A stretch of DNA of 64,000 nt from Coprinellus micaceus (taxonomy: Eukaryota; Basidiomycota; Agaricomycetes; Agaricales; Psathyrellaceae). Below, in pieces: positions 33,891 to 45,164 of this stretch (position 1 is the stretch's first letter; the number at the start of each line of letters is the position of its first letter). The DNA is taken from contig OX596340.1 of NCBI GenBank assembly GCA_951394405.1, forward strand, positions 2,790,001 to 2,854,000, read 5' to 3'. The notes beneath the pieces were generated by a model, which worked only from the letters and a program-made list of their open reading frames with translations, was not told the DNA's origin and made no database searches. The position numbers and the translations under genes are program-made.

Positions 33891-36800
33891 TAGGGCTCTG
33901 TGAGAATAGCGCTATTTTCTCACCATGTGAGCAACCCCTGTTAGTAACCGGTGAGTAACGTGTTAATAACCGACCCCTCCTGGGGGGTCGACCTATGGGT
34001 GTTAGAAACTGTGAGTAATCAGCCTCGAGGCCCCAGGCCTCCATATGATTCACGGCGGCAGTCTCGGCGGAGAAACCACGTCGAATTAGATATCCGTAGA
34101 TATTCACCGTGTACCAGATAATCATAACAATAGGATAAGGATCCTACTGTTATCGTTGGTGTCGATGATAGAACCTCACCCTCGTACACCATGGACTACG
34201 GAGAGCCAGACGCCATCCCTGCCTCAGATTTCGATGCAATACTCACGCGCCTTCAGCATCTGTTCAATAATCTTCCCGTGGAACTCCCAGAGAGGGCCTT
34301 GGCCGATTCGGACTTTGTGAGCTTCGGGAATTTCGCCCTGGACGAGGACATCCTCGAGAAAACTGGGTGCGAGGTTGCCACTCTTGGGGAACAGCTGGAA
34401 GCCGTATTTGGATTCAAGGCGAGGACAACAGGTGATGGGATCGTAGAGATTAAAGAGCGTGGGGCTGGGGGTGTCGCTCTGGTCGGCGTTCTGCGGAGTT
34501 TCTTTGAAAGGAATCCAAGCAACAATGTCCTTAGGAAGTGGATAATCGATATCACAAAGGGGGCTGAGAAAGTATTCCTGAATAACGGCAAGCTGGTGCG
34601 CCATTATGTCCATTACCTTTGTCCGATCTTTACGATTGATCCTAGATCCCAACATCTGAGGCGGACAGTGTGTCTGGACCAAGCAACTCAGTTAAGCGCC
34701 CACGATCCGAAACTTTGGAAGCTTTGACAGGTGGACCGAAGTCTTCGAAAGAAGCCAAAACGGAAAGAACATTACACGTGCCACCGAGTCGAGGTCCAGG
34801 TCGAAATCCGAACGCCTTGCTGCACTCTCTTGTACGTCAATACAAGCAGGAGATGGGACATGGCCAAACGCCGAAGTCGTCATATGACTGCATCGGCTGC
34901 GGCAAGGTCAGATCGGGCAACCTTGATAAGGCTCGCATTCTCAATCACGCCTCAACGTGTACGTCGCTCCAGGCCAAGTACCCCGATCTCTTCAAGGAGG
35001 CCAATAACACGAGCAACGCCCCCTCACTTGGAGAAAAGGTGGAAGCGAGGAGAGACACAGCTTCAGCCCAGGTCAATCACACCTCAGGCATCGGCGCCCC
35101 AGTGCTCTCGAAGCCAATGCTTCATAAGTCGTCCTCTCATTCGTTTTTTAGTGCCCCGAAAGACACCTCGAACCCCCTTCGCAAATCCGCTTCACAGGCG
35201 AAGCTCAAGGCAGACGTCTTCCTCGGCGAAGGGACCAAGCGAAAGCAGGAGCAGCGAGCAGCGAGAAATGACGAGATTAATCTTGCCATCCTCCGTCTGT
35301 TTACGGTGCACGCCTTACCCACCAGCCTTATCGACTCGGGGTTCTGGAAGCATCTCTTGAAGGTCCTTGATCCTGGCCACACCCCCACTGACTCCACGAC
35401 GTTCACGACCAAGCTCGTCCCCGATGAGGCTCGTGCCATTCGAAAGAAGACCAAGAAGCGTCTCCAGGAATCACACGACCTCACCTTGACTTTCGATGGG
35501 ACATCCATTCGCAAGCCGGCAACACTGTATACGACACACGCCACCACTCCCAGTAGGGAAACCTACTTCATTTCAGGACACTACGATGACGCAGGGAAGT
35601 CCGAGCACCATACGGCGGAATGGGTGAAGAATAAACTTTCATTGGTGCGTACACTTACTACCGACCGATTGGATAGACGAGCCGACGTTGTCCACAAAGG
35701 ACATTCTCGATATTGGAGTCAAGTATTGGGCCGCGATGTGCTCGGACAACACCTCCGTCACAAAGAATACCCGCCGTGATATCAACGCTCGCTGGCCAAC
35801 CATCGAGAACCTTCGTGACTGTGTTCATCTGATTCAGAATACCCTCGAGAACATCACGAAGCTCCCCGAGTTTAAAGAGGTATGTTAGAGTCCGAAGGAG
35901 CTCCGCCCCACTCTGCAACGAGCTGACTTGGAATTTCAGTTTGGCACGACACTCAAGGAGATATTGAAGCACTTCAAGAAATCGACACACTCAACCTTAC
36001 GTCTCATCGAGGAGCAGACTGGCGGTGGTGGAACAATGAAGAGTCTCAAGTCCATTGGAAAGACCCGCTTCGGAACGTGGTATCTCTCTGTTCAGTCCTT
36101 GCTTCCGCACCTCATGGCCATTCGGACGCTCTTTCAGAAAAAGGAGATCAAGTTCAAGGTAAGGACACCGCAGCAACTGCCCTTTCTGCATCGGGTCATG
36201 GCTCACGTGCACTTCGTTTCATAGAGTAAACGCCTGCAGGAACTCTTCGGACCAAGAGGTAGTGCGGATTACATTGCATTTGAGGATGCGATGAAGCAGT
36301 ACATGTATATTGTGGAACCCTTCGTGAGGTCTCTGTGGTCACTCGAAGCTGCAAACGCAAATGCGTCGGATGTTCTCATTTTCTGGGTCGCAATTGGCGG
36401 CACTTTGAAAGAACGCTTCGAGGATCCCGAATTAGAGATACCAACCCCTCTCGCAAACAAAGTCACCGAGATTTTCAACACGCGCTATGAAGAAATGTTT
36501 GAGAACGACCTCTATTTCGTCGCCCTCATGCTTGACCCCCGTGAGTGATATATCATCTGCCCGTCAACTGCCCGTCTCGTGCCTAGTCGTTGGCTTGTTG
36601 CTAATTATATTTATTAAATATTGCTAGGTTTCAAGCACGAGGATATCCTGGTCACAGAAGACACCATTCCAATCACCGTGACCGTCCGCCGACCCCAAGC
36701 TTCAAGTGACAATGCCCCGCCACCAAGGCCTGCCGAGGATCCTGCTGATGATGATGTGCCATTCTCGACGGCCTTTAAGAGGGTGAAGGCACGTCTAAAG

Positions 36801-37958
36801 ACAATTCTCAAGGCGCTGTGCGACTTTGCAGCGCTCCACCCTCAAGAAGGTCACCCTCTTATCGTTTCCCTTGGTGAGAAGGAGGTGGCACTGAGGCTTC
36901 GCGACCAGCTGTTCGCTTTTTGGCGAGGGGCGGGAATCTGGCACTCAAACAAGTCGGCTGATACAACGGACCCTTACCGTTGGTGGAAAAACATCGGCAC
37001 TCATGAGGATGCAGACATCCTTGCTGTAGGTTCCCTCTTTACTTCGGATGAACACCTTCTCACTTGGATTTGGGACTAGCTCGTTGCGAAGAAAGTATTC
37101 GCTATTTTAACCAACTCAATGCCTGATGAACGCACAAATTCGACCATCACCTGGATGAACTCAGCAATTCGGGGCTCGCAACTTCCGCAAACTGTGATCG
37201 ACCATCTTACAATCCGGCAATGGTATCTTGTGCATGAGGTCAGTGGAAACTAAAAATTCGAGCCTCATTATCTCTGAATAAAGTATAGGTGCCTCCTGAA
37301 GTCTTTGAGCTCATGTCTGAGCGTCAGCGCAATATGTCCAAGCTTGGGGCTAAGCCAAAATACCGCCCTGTGGTAAAGTTCCGGGCATTACCCAAGGAGA
37401 CGTTGCGCCAGGCGCAAGGGCTCGAGGAAGATAAACCGAAGGAAGACCGTCCTCCTGAGGCGATAGTGGTGTCCGATGCCACTGTGCCGCCTCAAGCCAG
37501 CGAGGACGAGCTATCCGATGAGGAGGGCATGGGAGACTCGGACACTGAGGCTCAGGTAGCGCCGGCGCCGGATCCTGAGGTGGTGGTTCCCCTCAAAAAA
37601 ATCAAGATTCACAAGGAGATTGACTTTGAGTCTCCCGAACTCTTAGATATGCTTTCTGACACTGACCTTGTTCGGAGTAGAGCTCGTAAGGATGCCCCTA
37701 GACGTGCCGCCGGTGATGGCTTTGTCGGAAACCATTGGGGATGGTAGACTTCCTAGGCTAGTGACTGTTCCGATTTTTTTTGCTATTATTCACGCCATAT
37801 ATGTTCCTCACTATGTTAACAATGATTTCTCACATATCTCACCTGTTACTAACGGCCTATGTTATTAACCGTGAACAATCGACGTGAGTAACCCGACCAG
37901 GGAGGGAAAGTGAGTAACAAACGTTAGAAATCCGGATCCTATTTCTCACAGAGCCCTA
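33891..37958 (+). mobile_element. Complete hAT DNA transposon, 4,068 bp
   Basis: Ends are TAGGGCTCTGTGAGAA and its exact reverse complement (33891-33906 and 37943-37958), flanked by the 8-bp duplication GCGCGGGC. Next to the left end, GAGAATAGCGCTATTTTCTC forms a near-palindrome. Subterminal repeats of GTGAGTAAC/T occur at both ends (about 33951, 34010, 37882, 37911), probable transposase-binding sites. It carries one transposase gene. It is inserted in exon 2 of the PRTM-3 pseudogene. Confidence 0.93.
34191..37747 (+). CDS. hAT transposase with BED-like zinc finger
   Basis: Inferred exons 34191-34571, 34646-35644, 35700-35879, 35940-36158, 36225-36540, 36628-37025, 37080-37238 and 37289-37747; 1,036 aa. 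After a helical N-terminal part comes a BED-like finger (CIGC...NHASTC, C-x2-C-x15-H-x3-C). The catalytic region follows: LTFDGTSIRKP, then ILDIGVKYWAAMCSDNTSVTK, SIGKTRFGTWY and MLDPRFKHED. The C-terminal dimerisation segment reads NSMPDERTNSTITWMNSAIRG. It would excise and insert the element in the nucleus. The intron 37026-37079 (GTAGGT...CTAG) removes an apparent TAG and joins ADILA to LVAKKVFAI, as expected for the family. The junctions at 34571/34646 and 35644/35700 are the least certain. Confidence 0.85.
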
Positions 37959-37966
37959 GCGCGGGC
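37959..37966 (+). repeat. hAT target-site duplication, right
   Basis: GCGCGGGC, identical to 33883-33890; host sequence continues with TAGCCCACTGGG. Confidence 0.85.
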
Positions 37967-38336
37967 TAGCCCACTGGGATTGCAACAAGAGATGACATCT
38001 TGGACGACAGGGAGCGTATGAGCGTCGACGGCGGGTGAGCAGGAACGCAGCGAGCAACTCGGGCTCGGGGTCGTCGCCTGGTCCATCGAACGGAGAAGGG
38101 ATTCAAAAACGGCTGTACTCGCAGCAGCAATCCACGCCAAGGCCCCTTCCCCACCTAACTCGCCGCTCCAGTTCCACCTTCCACCCTCGTCGAAGCCTAT
38201 TGCTGCGCTCAAGCAGAGATATATTGTTCCCACCGTCGCTATGCTCATTGCTCAGTGCGTAGTCCCATCCGCCGCCTGAAAGGCCCGAATCCTTTCGAGC
38301 CTCAACATCACCAGCAATATTCGCCGTCCAGCGATC

Positions 38337-38342
38337 CCCCTG
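38337..38342 (+). repeat. Target-site duplication of the integrase/alpha-kinase element, left
   Basis: CCCCTG, repeated at 44188-44193 just past the right terminal repeat. Confidence 0.75.
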
Positions 38343-38633
38343 TACGGTCGGCGGGATGTTCAAGGATGAAATTCACGCGCGAGTGACCGGTCGGCGTTCG
38401 CCGAGGGCTCACCTTCCATATCCGGCTGGCGCTTGTCGCCCCCAGGTTCGACTCGTTGTGCACCTCCCGCCTCGACATCTAACCAGAATTTCGACGAGGC
38501 GTCGGATATGCGTAGATATACATGTATTAAACACATTCTACCTACTGAGCAGAGGAGGAAACTTCTCTGTCGTTCAAAAATAAGGTTTCGTTCTGCGCAG
38601 TCGGGGATCAGGCTTGGCGCGCGTGAGGTATTC
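38343..38633 (+). repeat. Left terminal inverted repeat (~291 bp)
   Basis: Matches the reverse complement of 43894-44187 with no difference seen over roughly the first 230 bases. A few substitutions and a 3-bp indel follow toward the inner end (GGCGCGCGTGAGG here against GGCGCCACGCGTGAGG). The short frame read inside both repeats is a by-product of the repeat. Confidence 0.9.
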
Positions 38634-38783
38634 ACTACCGTGAGGGGCAACTGCAGTACGAGGAGACAGTTGGTGTCGAGGAAAAGGAATTGGGTCTAGT
38701 TACAGTACGATATTTTTGAGGGTTAAGAGTAAACAGAAATTGTACACCGGAGTTAGGGCGATTGGGGGGTGATAAAAGCTAAA

Positions 38784-41614
38784 CTAGTTACCCTCTGCGT
38801 CGTCTTCACTGGCCTGCTTCTTGGACTCCGAGGTGTTGAACCCATCGTCATCCCCATCGCTTTCGGAGCCTGAGGAGCTGGCGTAATTAAGGGAAAGGCC
38901 ACTGGAACGACGAGACCCTCCTGGCCTTGAACCCCTCTCACCCTCCTCACCACCTTTGTCGTCACACACCAGCTCCAGAGGCACGGCATCGTGCAGGCCA
39001 AGGAGCGTGCAGATGTCACGGCACTCGTGTTGCTCAAGGAACTTGGAGATTCCCACCTGTCCATGGTCACCCACACCGAAGTTTCTGAATGAAAGGCTGG
39101 TGTCAGAAATGCGGGAGAAGAAGCCATGAGATGGTACGCACCCAGTCATTGAATGAATCATTGGATCGAAAAGCGTAAATCCATCAGCAGTCTTCCCATT
39201 CTCGAGCTCAAATAACGCCGGAGTACCTGAGTGCGATTACCTGAATCAACGGCCGGCCAATACATGCAGGAGTAAAATAACGTACCCTGGACGTCGGCGA
39301 ATACGAGCTTCCCATTGGTGTGACCAAAGACAAAATGAATAAAAGCGTAGACCGTCAGGTGAGCCAAGTCGGTGTGAGCGGATGGGTGCGCAAGGGTGCC
39401 GTTGTAGCGTACGACCCTGCCTGCAATGTGCCTCTTCTCTGCCAGCCACATGAAACTAACCGAGGGCGTAAGAGCTTCGAGGCCCCAAGATTCGGCATCC
39501 TGAGGCATCCCGGAAGCGGGGCTGGCTGGACCTTCGACTTCTTGCAGAAGGAAAGCGTCCTCAAAGCGAAGGTCTATTGATGAAGGTCAGCACACGGCAG
39601 GTTAACAGTGATAATTCGAAGGAGCTTACGTTCAAACACACGGACATTCTTGCTCTTGCAGAATTTGAAGAATTCCGCAAGGAAGCGAGCGCCAAGGTGG
39701 AGCGCAATGCACTCAGCTTCGATCTGAACGTTGTGCTCCTCCGCTGTGAATGGGGCGGGGGGAATCTTCGACTCCTTGGAGCCGTCGTCGAGCTGGGTGC
39801 CAATAAAGCTAAGATCGTCCTCGTTGTCTTGAGTCAGCTTCACGTAAAAGCGCTTGACGACAAATTGCTGGTCCGAGTTTGGGACCAAGAGCTAGTATGA
39901 AGTGGTACGTCAGGGTACAGACAACAATAGATTACAGGGTGGACACATACCTCGAATGCGCATTTCATTTGGCCACTCGCAAACGACTCAGATGAGATGT
40001 ACCCGTGGAATGACTCCTTGTTCTCGAATACAGGCTGGCCCTGCGCTGTGACAAGCGCACAGGCAATCTTCTGCAGCTTGATACGTGCGCTTGGCGTGGA
40101 GGCGTAGGATGTACGGCGATTTGAAAGGGCGAATTCCGATTGAATGGCTGACGCATCTAAAGGCCGGGTAGTTAGCTCGTGCAAAACTCATGCTTAATTA
40201 GCGTAGTAACCGTGGCGACGTACCAATGTTCCTTTGACGCTTTGAAGTGCTCTCCGTGGCCGCTGCCGAACCCGTCCTCTCATGGCGCTTCCCGGATCCA
40301 GACCCCTTCGCAACCTTCGACTTTGAGGACGAAGTAGTAACACCCTCACCGGCGGCTTCAGCGAGGAGCTCCATGCGCTTCTGATACTGTCATCGGACAG
40401 AATTAAGTGAAGAATATCCCCTGAAGGAAGTGTACAAGGCTCACCATGTCAAAGAAAACGAATAGTTCAAACAGTAGCGCCGGCTTCCCAGCAACCACTG
40501 TGTTCTTCACCGCACCCTTCCCTTTCTTGTGCACCCAGCAGCCGGCCTCGTCGAGAAAACCCTGTTCGATGAGGCTATTCTTGTAGCGTCTGAGCTGGAA
40601 TCCCAGGACACCTTCTTCGATCGGCTGGTTACCCGTCAGTCGAAGAGACGTCTCGCTTCTAAATGGTGAGGGGTGTATCAGCCATCGGAGGTAAAGTGGG
40701 TGCAGACTGGGTGGACTCACGCTTCAATGGGCTGGTTTCCCTTGGTCTTTGTGTGAACAAGATTGAACTGGGCGACACCCCAGTCCTGAATGTCTGCATG
40801 ACAAGGGTATTGGAAAGTATCACAACGACGAGAAATATGGGCAACTCACCGATCAAAGTGGCATCGGGAGGAAAAGCGCGCTTAGAGGACCCATATCGGT
40901 CATCGACACTGCTCTTCTTGGCATTGGCATTGGTAAAGCGTATCTATGTAATACCGTCAGACGTAGCCAATAGCAGGGGCAGGAGTGGCATACCTCGAGA
41001 GAGACGGTGATAAAGTTCTTCCGGTCGCTCGCCGCCAGGTCCTTGAGCTGGGTGAAGCGTTGATCAAGGGCAGCAGAGTTGAACTGGGTTCCGCCACTGG
41101 AGTTATTCGCAACGCCGGACTTCAGCTTGTCAAACAGCGACGAGTTGCGTTGTTGTTGAGCGTCGGATTGGTTGGCACCTGGTCGTGGTCGGGTAGGGCC
41201 TGGATATAACGGGCGCATCAATTACCCAATTAAGCGGTGAGAACAGGGCAATACATACCGGTTCCTGTGTTTGCGCCATTGTTCGAGGCGAGAGAGGAAA
41301 GGTGCTCAACGCAAACGTTCCTCCCACAGGTCTGGATGCCATCGTCCCCAGGAAGGGGCATGTTACGCCATGAGTCACCGCAGGCGGCGCACTGGGGAAA
41401 CTCCTGAAATGAAATCGATATCAGCACGCTAACCCCATTACGGCTTGAGGAAATGGAAGCGCACCATGATCTTGCGATGCTGGTCAGACCCAGGTCGATG
41501 CGCTTCGAGCTGCTGGCACTTGGGGCACTGAGGGGGCCGGCCAACGAAAGTCGACTGAAGGATATGGAAGACTTTTCGACAATCATCGCAGGTGTTAGAG
41601 GCAGTAGTCGTCAT
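38784..41614 (-). CDS. Atypical alpha-kinase with N-terminal zinc ribbons, 12 exons
   Basis: Exons 41614-41465, 41403-41259, 41199-40994, 40943-40850, 40793-40721, 40658-40445, 40386-40224, 40156-39951, 39891-39630, 39573-39286, 39226-39142 and 39084-38784 give 728 aa with consistent phase. The N-terminus has CDDC...CPKC (C9, C12, C30, C33) and CAAC (C55, C58), likely zinc ribbons. The alpha-kinase (MHCK/eEF2K) domain shows FVVKRFYVKL (Lys430, ATP-binding), EAECIALHLG, KLVFADVQG (Asp598), FTLFDPMIHS (Asp621), the Gly-rich GNFGVGDHG and the Cys-bearing HECRDICTLLGL. An acidic tail (SESDGDDDGF) ends it. It would phosphorylate Ser/Thr in a helical context; the substrate is unknown. All key motifs are present, so it is probably active. 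Confidence 0.85.
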
Positions 41615-42186
41615 TGGTGAGTTTAGATCAGTGAGCTGGTCTGGTTCTTGTACGCCAACGGCGCATGCTTATATATGGCAGGACCGCCTGCCTCGAGGCG
41701 GGGCAATAGGGTCTTTTGAACTTGAGTCAATTCCGAGGTCGTTCCGGGTCCTCATTGCTTATCGTCGTGTTATCGCATTGCTGGTAAACCCTCCTGCCCT
41801 AATAACTGCTGAAAAACAATACGCTCATTTATTGCTTATTTACTGACGAGATTTCAAAATTCTTGAACACACTACACTCTGAGAGCGTGGTGGTCCCCCC
41901 AAACGCATTGGCGTCATGAGCACCCGAGCCCTTATCTTCAAGATATCTCAAAAATCGTGGCCCCGATTTCTACTTCTGGCACTGGGGGTGCGTCAGCAAG
42001 ACGTCAGCGGAGCGAGTGCCGGAGCACGTAGCGCTGTTGCTCAAGAGCACGCAACCGATAACCGCAAAGAACGAACGTTTGACGAATATTCTAGAGCTCT
42101 GGAGCGTGGTTTCATTAGGGGTTAAGTACGACTTTGCGCCATCCTCAGTGTTGAAAAACCCTTCCTCTACCTCCCCTACTCCGATC
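41615..42186. promoter_or_regulatory. Divergent intergenic region of the TIR element
   Basis: 572 bp between the two start codons; must hold both promoters. A frame open from 42016 leads into the integrase, so its N-terminus could be longer. No clear motif is seen beyond GACGTCAGCGG near 42001. Confidence 0.4.
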
Positions 42187-43815
42187 ATGTCCAACAATCC
42201 AAAGGGGAATAACCAATGGGGCCGCCCCAAAGAGTGTACGTCAAGTGTACGTTCAAGTACTCCATGTTTATCCTGGTGTCCAATTGAATCAACGATGCCT
42301 CTAGATCCCTCGGACGAGAAGCTGTTGGAAGCATTGCGACAATGCCTCTTCTGGGACTATTCTCAGGAGCAGAAGATGAAGTACCTCAAGAGGATATTCA
42401 ATTTGGAAATTGGGTACGCGCCACACTCTTATCCCGGTTTACGTATCTTCTTACATTTTATGTGGAGCCGCACGACTCTGTACACCATCGAGAAGCGACT
42501 TGGGATTCCCTCTGTGCGAAAGCCAGGACTTTCACCAGACATTGTCGACAGTGTTGCGATTTCCTTCATCACCAAGGACAAGGTTCGACTCAACGGTCCG
42601 AGGGCGATCAAGTCCATGATGCAGGACGAGCTTATTTTCATCTCGCGGTGAGCGATACCACTTTATTCGCATTTTCAGCGCTTACTTACATGTCTTCTAG
42701 GGATCGCCTTCGGCAATTGATGCATGCTATCGCTCCCGAGGGTTTCACATTGCGGGAACCAGGGTCGAAGAAGAAACTCCTCCCTCGTGTTGCATTGCTT
42801 TCCTTTGGCCCGTTTCATGAGATCTCGGCGGACGGTCACGAGAAGCTAAATGCCCAGGCGCTTCGGATGGGTGACATCAGCCTTCCCATTTACGCCTACA
42901 GGGATAAATGGTCAGGCTTTATCCTGAAGATTCTGTTACTTCCAGACAGCCGTCTGTCCGGTGCCATCGGTCACGTTTACCTTGACTTGGTTGAGGAGTA
43001 TGGAGGTAGGCTGTTGCATCTTCTCCCCAGGCATGGAGCACTCACTGACCTCACTCTAGGTGTTCCCATTCAACTGACCACAGACAAGGGATCAGAGATT
43101 GGCTGGCAGTGTGCCATTCAAGACTCGTTCCGGTAAGTGGATCCCTCTACTAGCACTTGGCGAATTTTATTGTGTTTACGGACATGCTGTAGACGTCTAT
43201 TTGCTCCAGACCTCGACCCGGACCAATACCCCACCTGCGTAGGCCTCAAGAGCGTTCACAATACCGTCATCGAATCACTCTGGGGGTGGTTACAGCGCAC
43301 CACAGGCATGAACATCAAGCAGGTTATCCTCGAGGGCAAGGAACAACGGTACTTTCATCCACACTGCTCTTATCATGCGTACGCCGTCACTCTGGTCTCA
43401 TTGATACCTACTAACCCCTGCCAACAGCGAGTTGTTCTATTGGGTATTCGTTCCTGTGATCCAGGGGGAACTAGATCACTTCCGCAGGTACTGGAACCAG
43501 CACCAGGTCCGTTCTCAGAAGGAGAAGCTGATGCCTTCTGGGCACATTCCCGCGGAGGTGTTCGAGTATCCGGAGAACTTTGACCCCGATGCCGAGAGGT
43601 ATTTGATCAAGGTCCCGGAAAGCGCGACAGAGGAATGCCGTCGCCATCTCTCCGAGGAAGTTGGGGATAGGAGCAGCTATCTCAGCTGGTATAGCGATGT
43701 TTTTGGTGTTCAGGCACAGCTGGCTTACGAGGCCATCGGATCCCCGGAGATTGCTCTGGGAAATGCTTGGGCGGTGTTTAACACAATGTCAGCTGCTTTG
43801 AGAGAGATTCTCTAG
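42187..43815 (+). CDS. DDE integrase-like transposase (rve-type core), six exons
   Basis: Exons 42187-42413, 42468-42647, 42701-43005, 43060-43132, 43193-43378 and 43428-43815 give 452 aa. Introns are 49-60 nt and all GT-AG. An N-terminal helical part (LYTIEKRLGIPSVRKPG) resembles a DNA-binding helix-turn-helix. The catalytic core has EISADGHEKLN (Asp180), PIQLTTDKGSE (Asp246) and HNTVIESLWGWL (Glu289), a D-65-D-42-E spacing typical of retroviral-type integrases. SELFYW-like AELFYWVFVPVIQGELD and MPSGHIPAEVFE follow. Similar integrase-core proteins are common in mushroom genomes as I recall them. It most likely moves the element that encloses it. The start codon is a choice among 42187, 42295 and an upstream site. 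Confidence 0.8.
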
Positions 43816-43893
43816 CTTTTCTTATCATATGAATTGAAATCCATTTCCGCACCTTTCTTAGTACTTCGGCTATCCATAAGATTTCGAATTGGC

Positions 43894-44187
43894 GAATACC
43901 TCACGCGTGGCGCCAAGCCTGAGCCCTGACTGTGCAGAACGAACCCTTATTTTTGAAGGACAGAGAAGTTTCCTCCTCTGCTCAGTAGGTAGAATGTGTT
44001 TAATACATGTATATCTACGCATATCCGACGCCTCGTCGAAATTCTGGTTAGATGTCGAGGCGGGAGGTGCACAACGAGTCGAACCTGGGGGCGACAAGCG
44101 CCAGCCGGATATGGAAGGTGAGCCCTCGGCGAACGCCGACCGGTCACTCGCGCGTGAATTTCATCCTTGAACATCCCGCCGACCGTA
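43894..44187 (-). repeat. Right terminal inverted repeat (~294 bp)
   Basis: Reverse complement of 38343-38633, ending GACCGTA at 44187 and followed by CCCCTG and resumed PRTM-3 sequence. Confidence 0.9.
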
Positions 44188-44193
44188 CCCCTG
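44188..44193 (+). repeat. Target-site duplication of the integrase/alpha-kinase element, right
   Basis: CCCCTG, identical to 38337-38342. Confidence 0.75.
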
Positions 44194-45164
44194 ACCGTCT
44201 GCAGTCTATGCGGGGTTCTAGGATGCCTCACCCCCGACGCCAGTAACAGCGCAAACCCCACGTACCCGCTCCCATCCCCTTCATACCCCGACCCATGTCG
44301 CACCGCCAAGCCCGAACAACAGCATCGACAGCGGGAGTAGCCACGGCGTCTGTGGGCTCCTACCCGAACTCCTTCAGCGGCATTCTCTCGTCGTCGCACG
44401 GTCCGATCGTCCATCCCCCCGGAGCAATGGTCAGAGGCACCTCCTTCATTCCCCCAATTGCGACGGTCATACCGGCCTTCGCAGTGCTGTCGAGTGGGAG
44501 TTCCCCTTTCCCCCACCGAGAAAGGGGATCCAGGACTGAGGCGGGATGAGAGTGCATAGCCGATCCCCCGCAATCCCGTTATGGGGGTCAGATAGAGAAG
44601 ATGGGCTTCTCCCGAGGAGGGAGAAAGGCGACGATTTTTGGAGGTGCTTCTCCATGGTATCGCACCTCGAGGAGAAGGCCCTGGGAAAGAGCAGCGGGAG
44701 CGTATGGCTCTGCAAGGCTCGGTCTGGTATCAACCGCCTGTCGACGTGGGTTGGGTTGACCGGCATCATCCTCCCCGGAGCAATTGGAGACGCGGTAGGC
44801 CTAGGGGTGTATTCTAAGAAGGGTACGCCAAACTGTCAGCAGTTTGTGGCGTTGAGTGGGGAGGTGGGGACGCAGAGAGGGAATCGGTCGGCGAGTGCGG
44901 TGAAGGGGGCGAGTGGGAGCGGGCCGAGCACAGTTAAGCATGTTCAGTCCGACGCATACGATTGATGCGAGGCGGATGGGGTGGGTGGAGACGGTTGTTA
45001 CGCCTTTGCCGGCCCCAATGCTTGTGTTGGTGTATCGAAACACGAATGTGGGGCTGGAGGGAAGGGGAGTGGGGGAGGAGAATCCGTGTTCGAAGGCGAC
45101 TGCGACGGAGCCTGTGAGGAGGGAGGAGGTAGAGGGTAGAGCGAGGAGGGAGAGGAGGTTCTAG

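Larger units (their letters stand above)
38343..44187. mobile_element. 5,845-bp TIR element carrying a DDE integrase and an alpha-kinase
   Basis: Bounded by long inverted repeats (38343-38633 and 43894-44187) that begin TACGGTCGGCGGGATG and are flanked by a 6-bp direct repeat CCCCTG. On both sides the PRTM-3 pseudogene resumes in register, so the ends are exact to within a base or two. Inside are only two genes, divergently transcribed and filling the element: alpha-kinase (minus) and integrase (plus). Both splice into intact frames. Gaps between each gene's stop and the nearest repeat are about 150 and 80 bp, so the kinase is packed as an integral part. I do not know a described element of this composition. 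Confidence 0.85.
33376..45164 (+). pseudogene. PRTM-3: decayed membrane-protein gene interrupted by two transposons
   Basis: Three pieces remain. 33376-33890 holds the exon 1 end, the intron and the start of exon 2 (CACAGCTACGACTCCTACCCC at about 33796). 37967-38342 holds the KRRK-type and NSGSGSSPGPSNGE region. 44194-45164 runs from ...GFRMPHPRR through PPGAMVRG, EDGLLPRREKGDDFWRCFSM and the transmembrane-like GIILPGAIGDAVGLGVYSKK to TTCTAG. Besides the two insertions there are point stops and frameshifts, so it was or became a pseudogene. Piece order and orientation agree with PRTM-1. Confidence 0.8.

Noticed and set aside
37077..37079. Apparent premature TAG in the hAT transposase
   Set aside because: A 54-nt intron with GTAGGT donor (37026) and CTAG acceptor (37079) removes it in phase and gives the expected ADILA-LVAKKVF junction before the dimerisation region.
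38356..38583. 75-codon frame present in both terminal repeats of the TIR element
   Set aside because: It is identical because the repeats are identical. No ATG context, splice pattern or domain supports a gene, and each frame runs into unrelated inner sequence.
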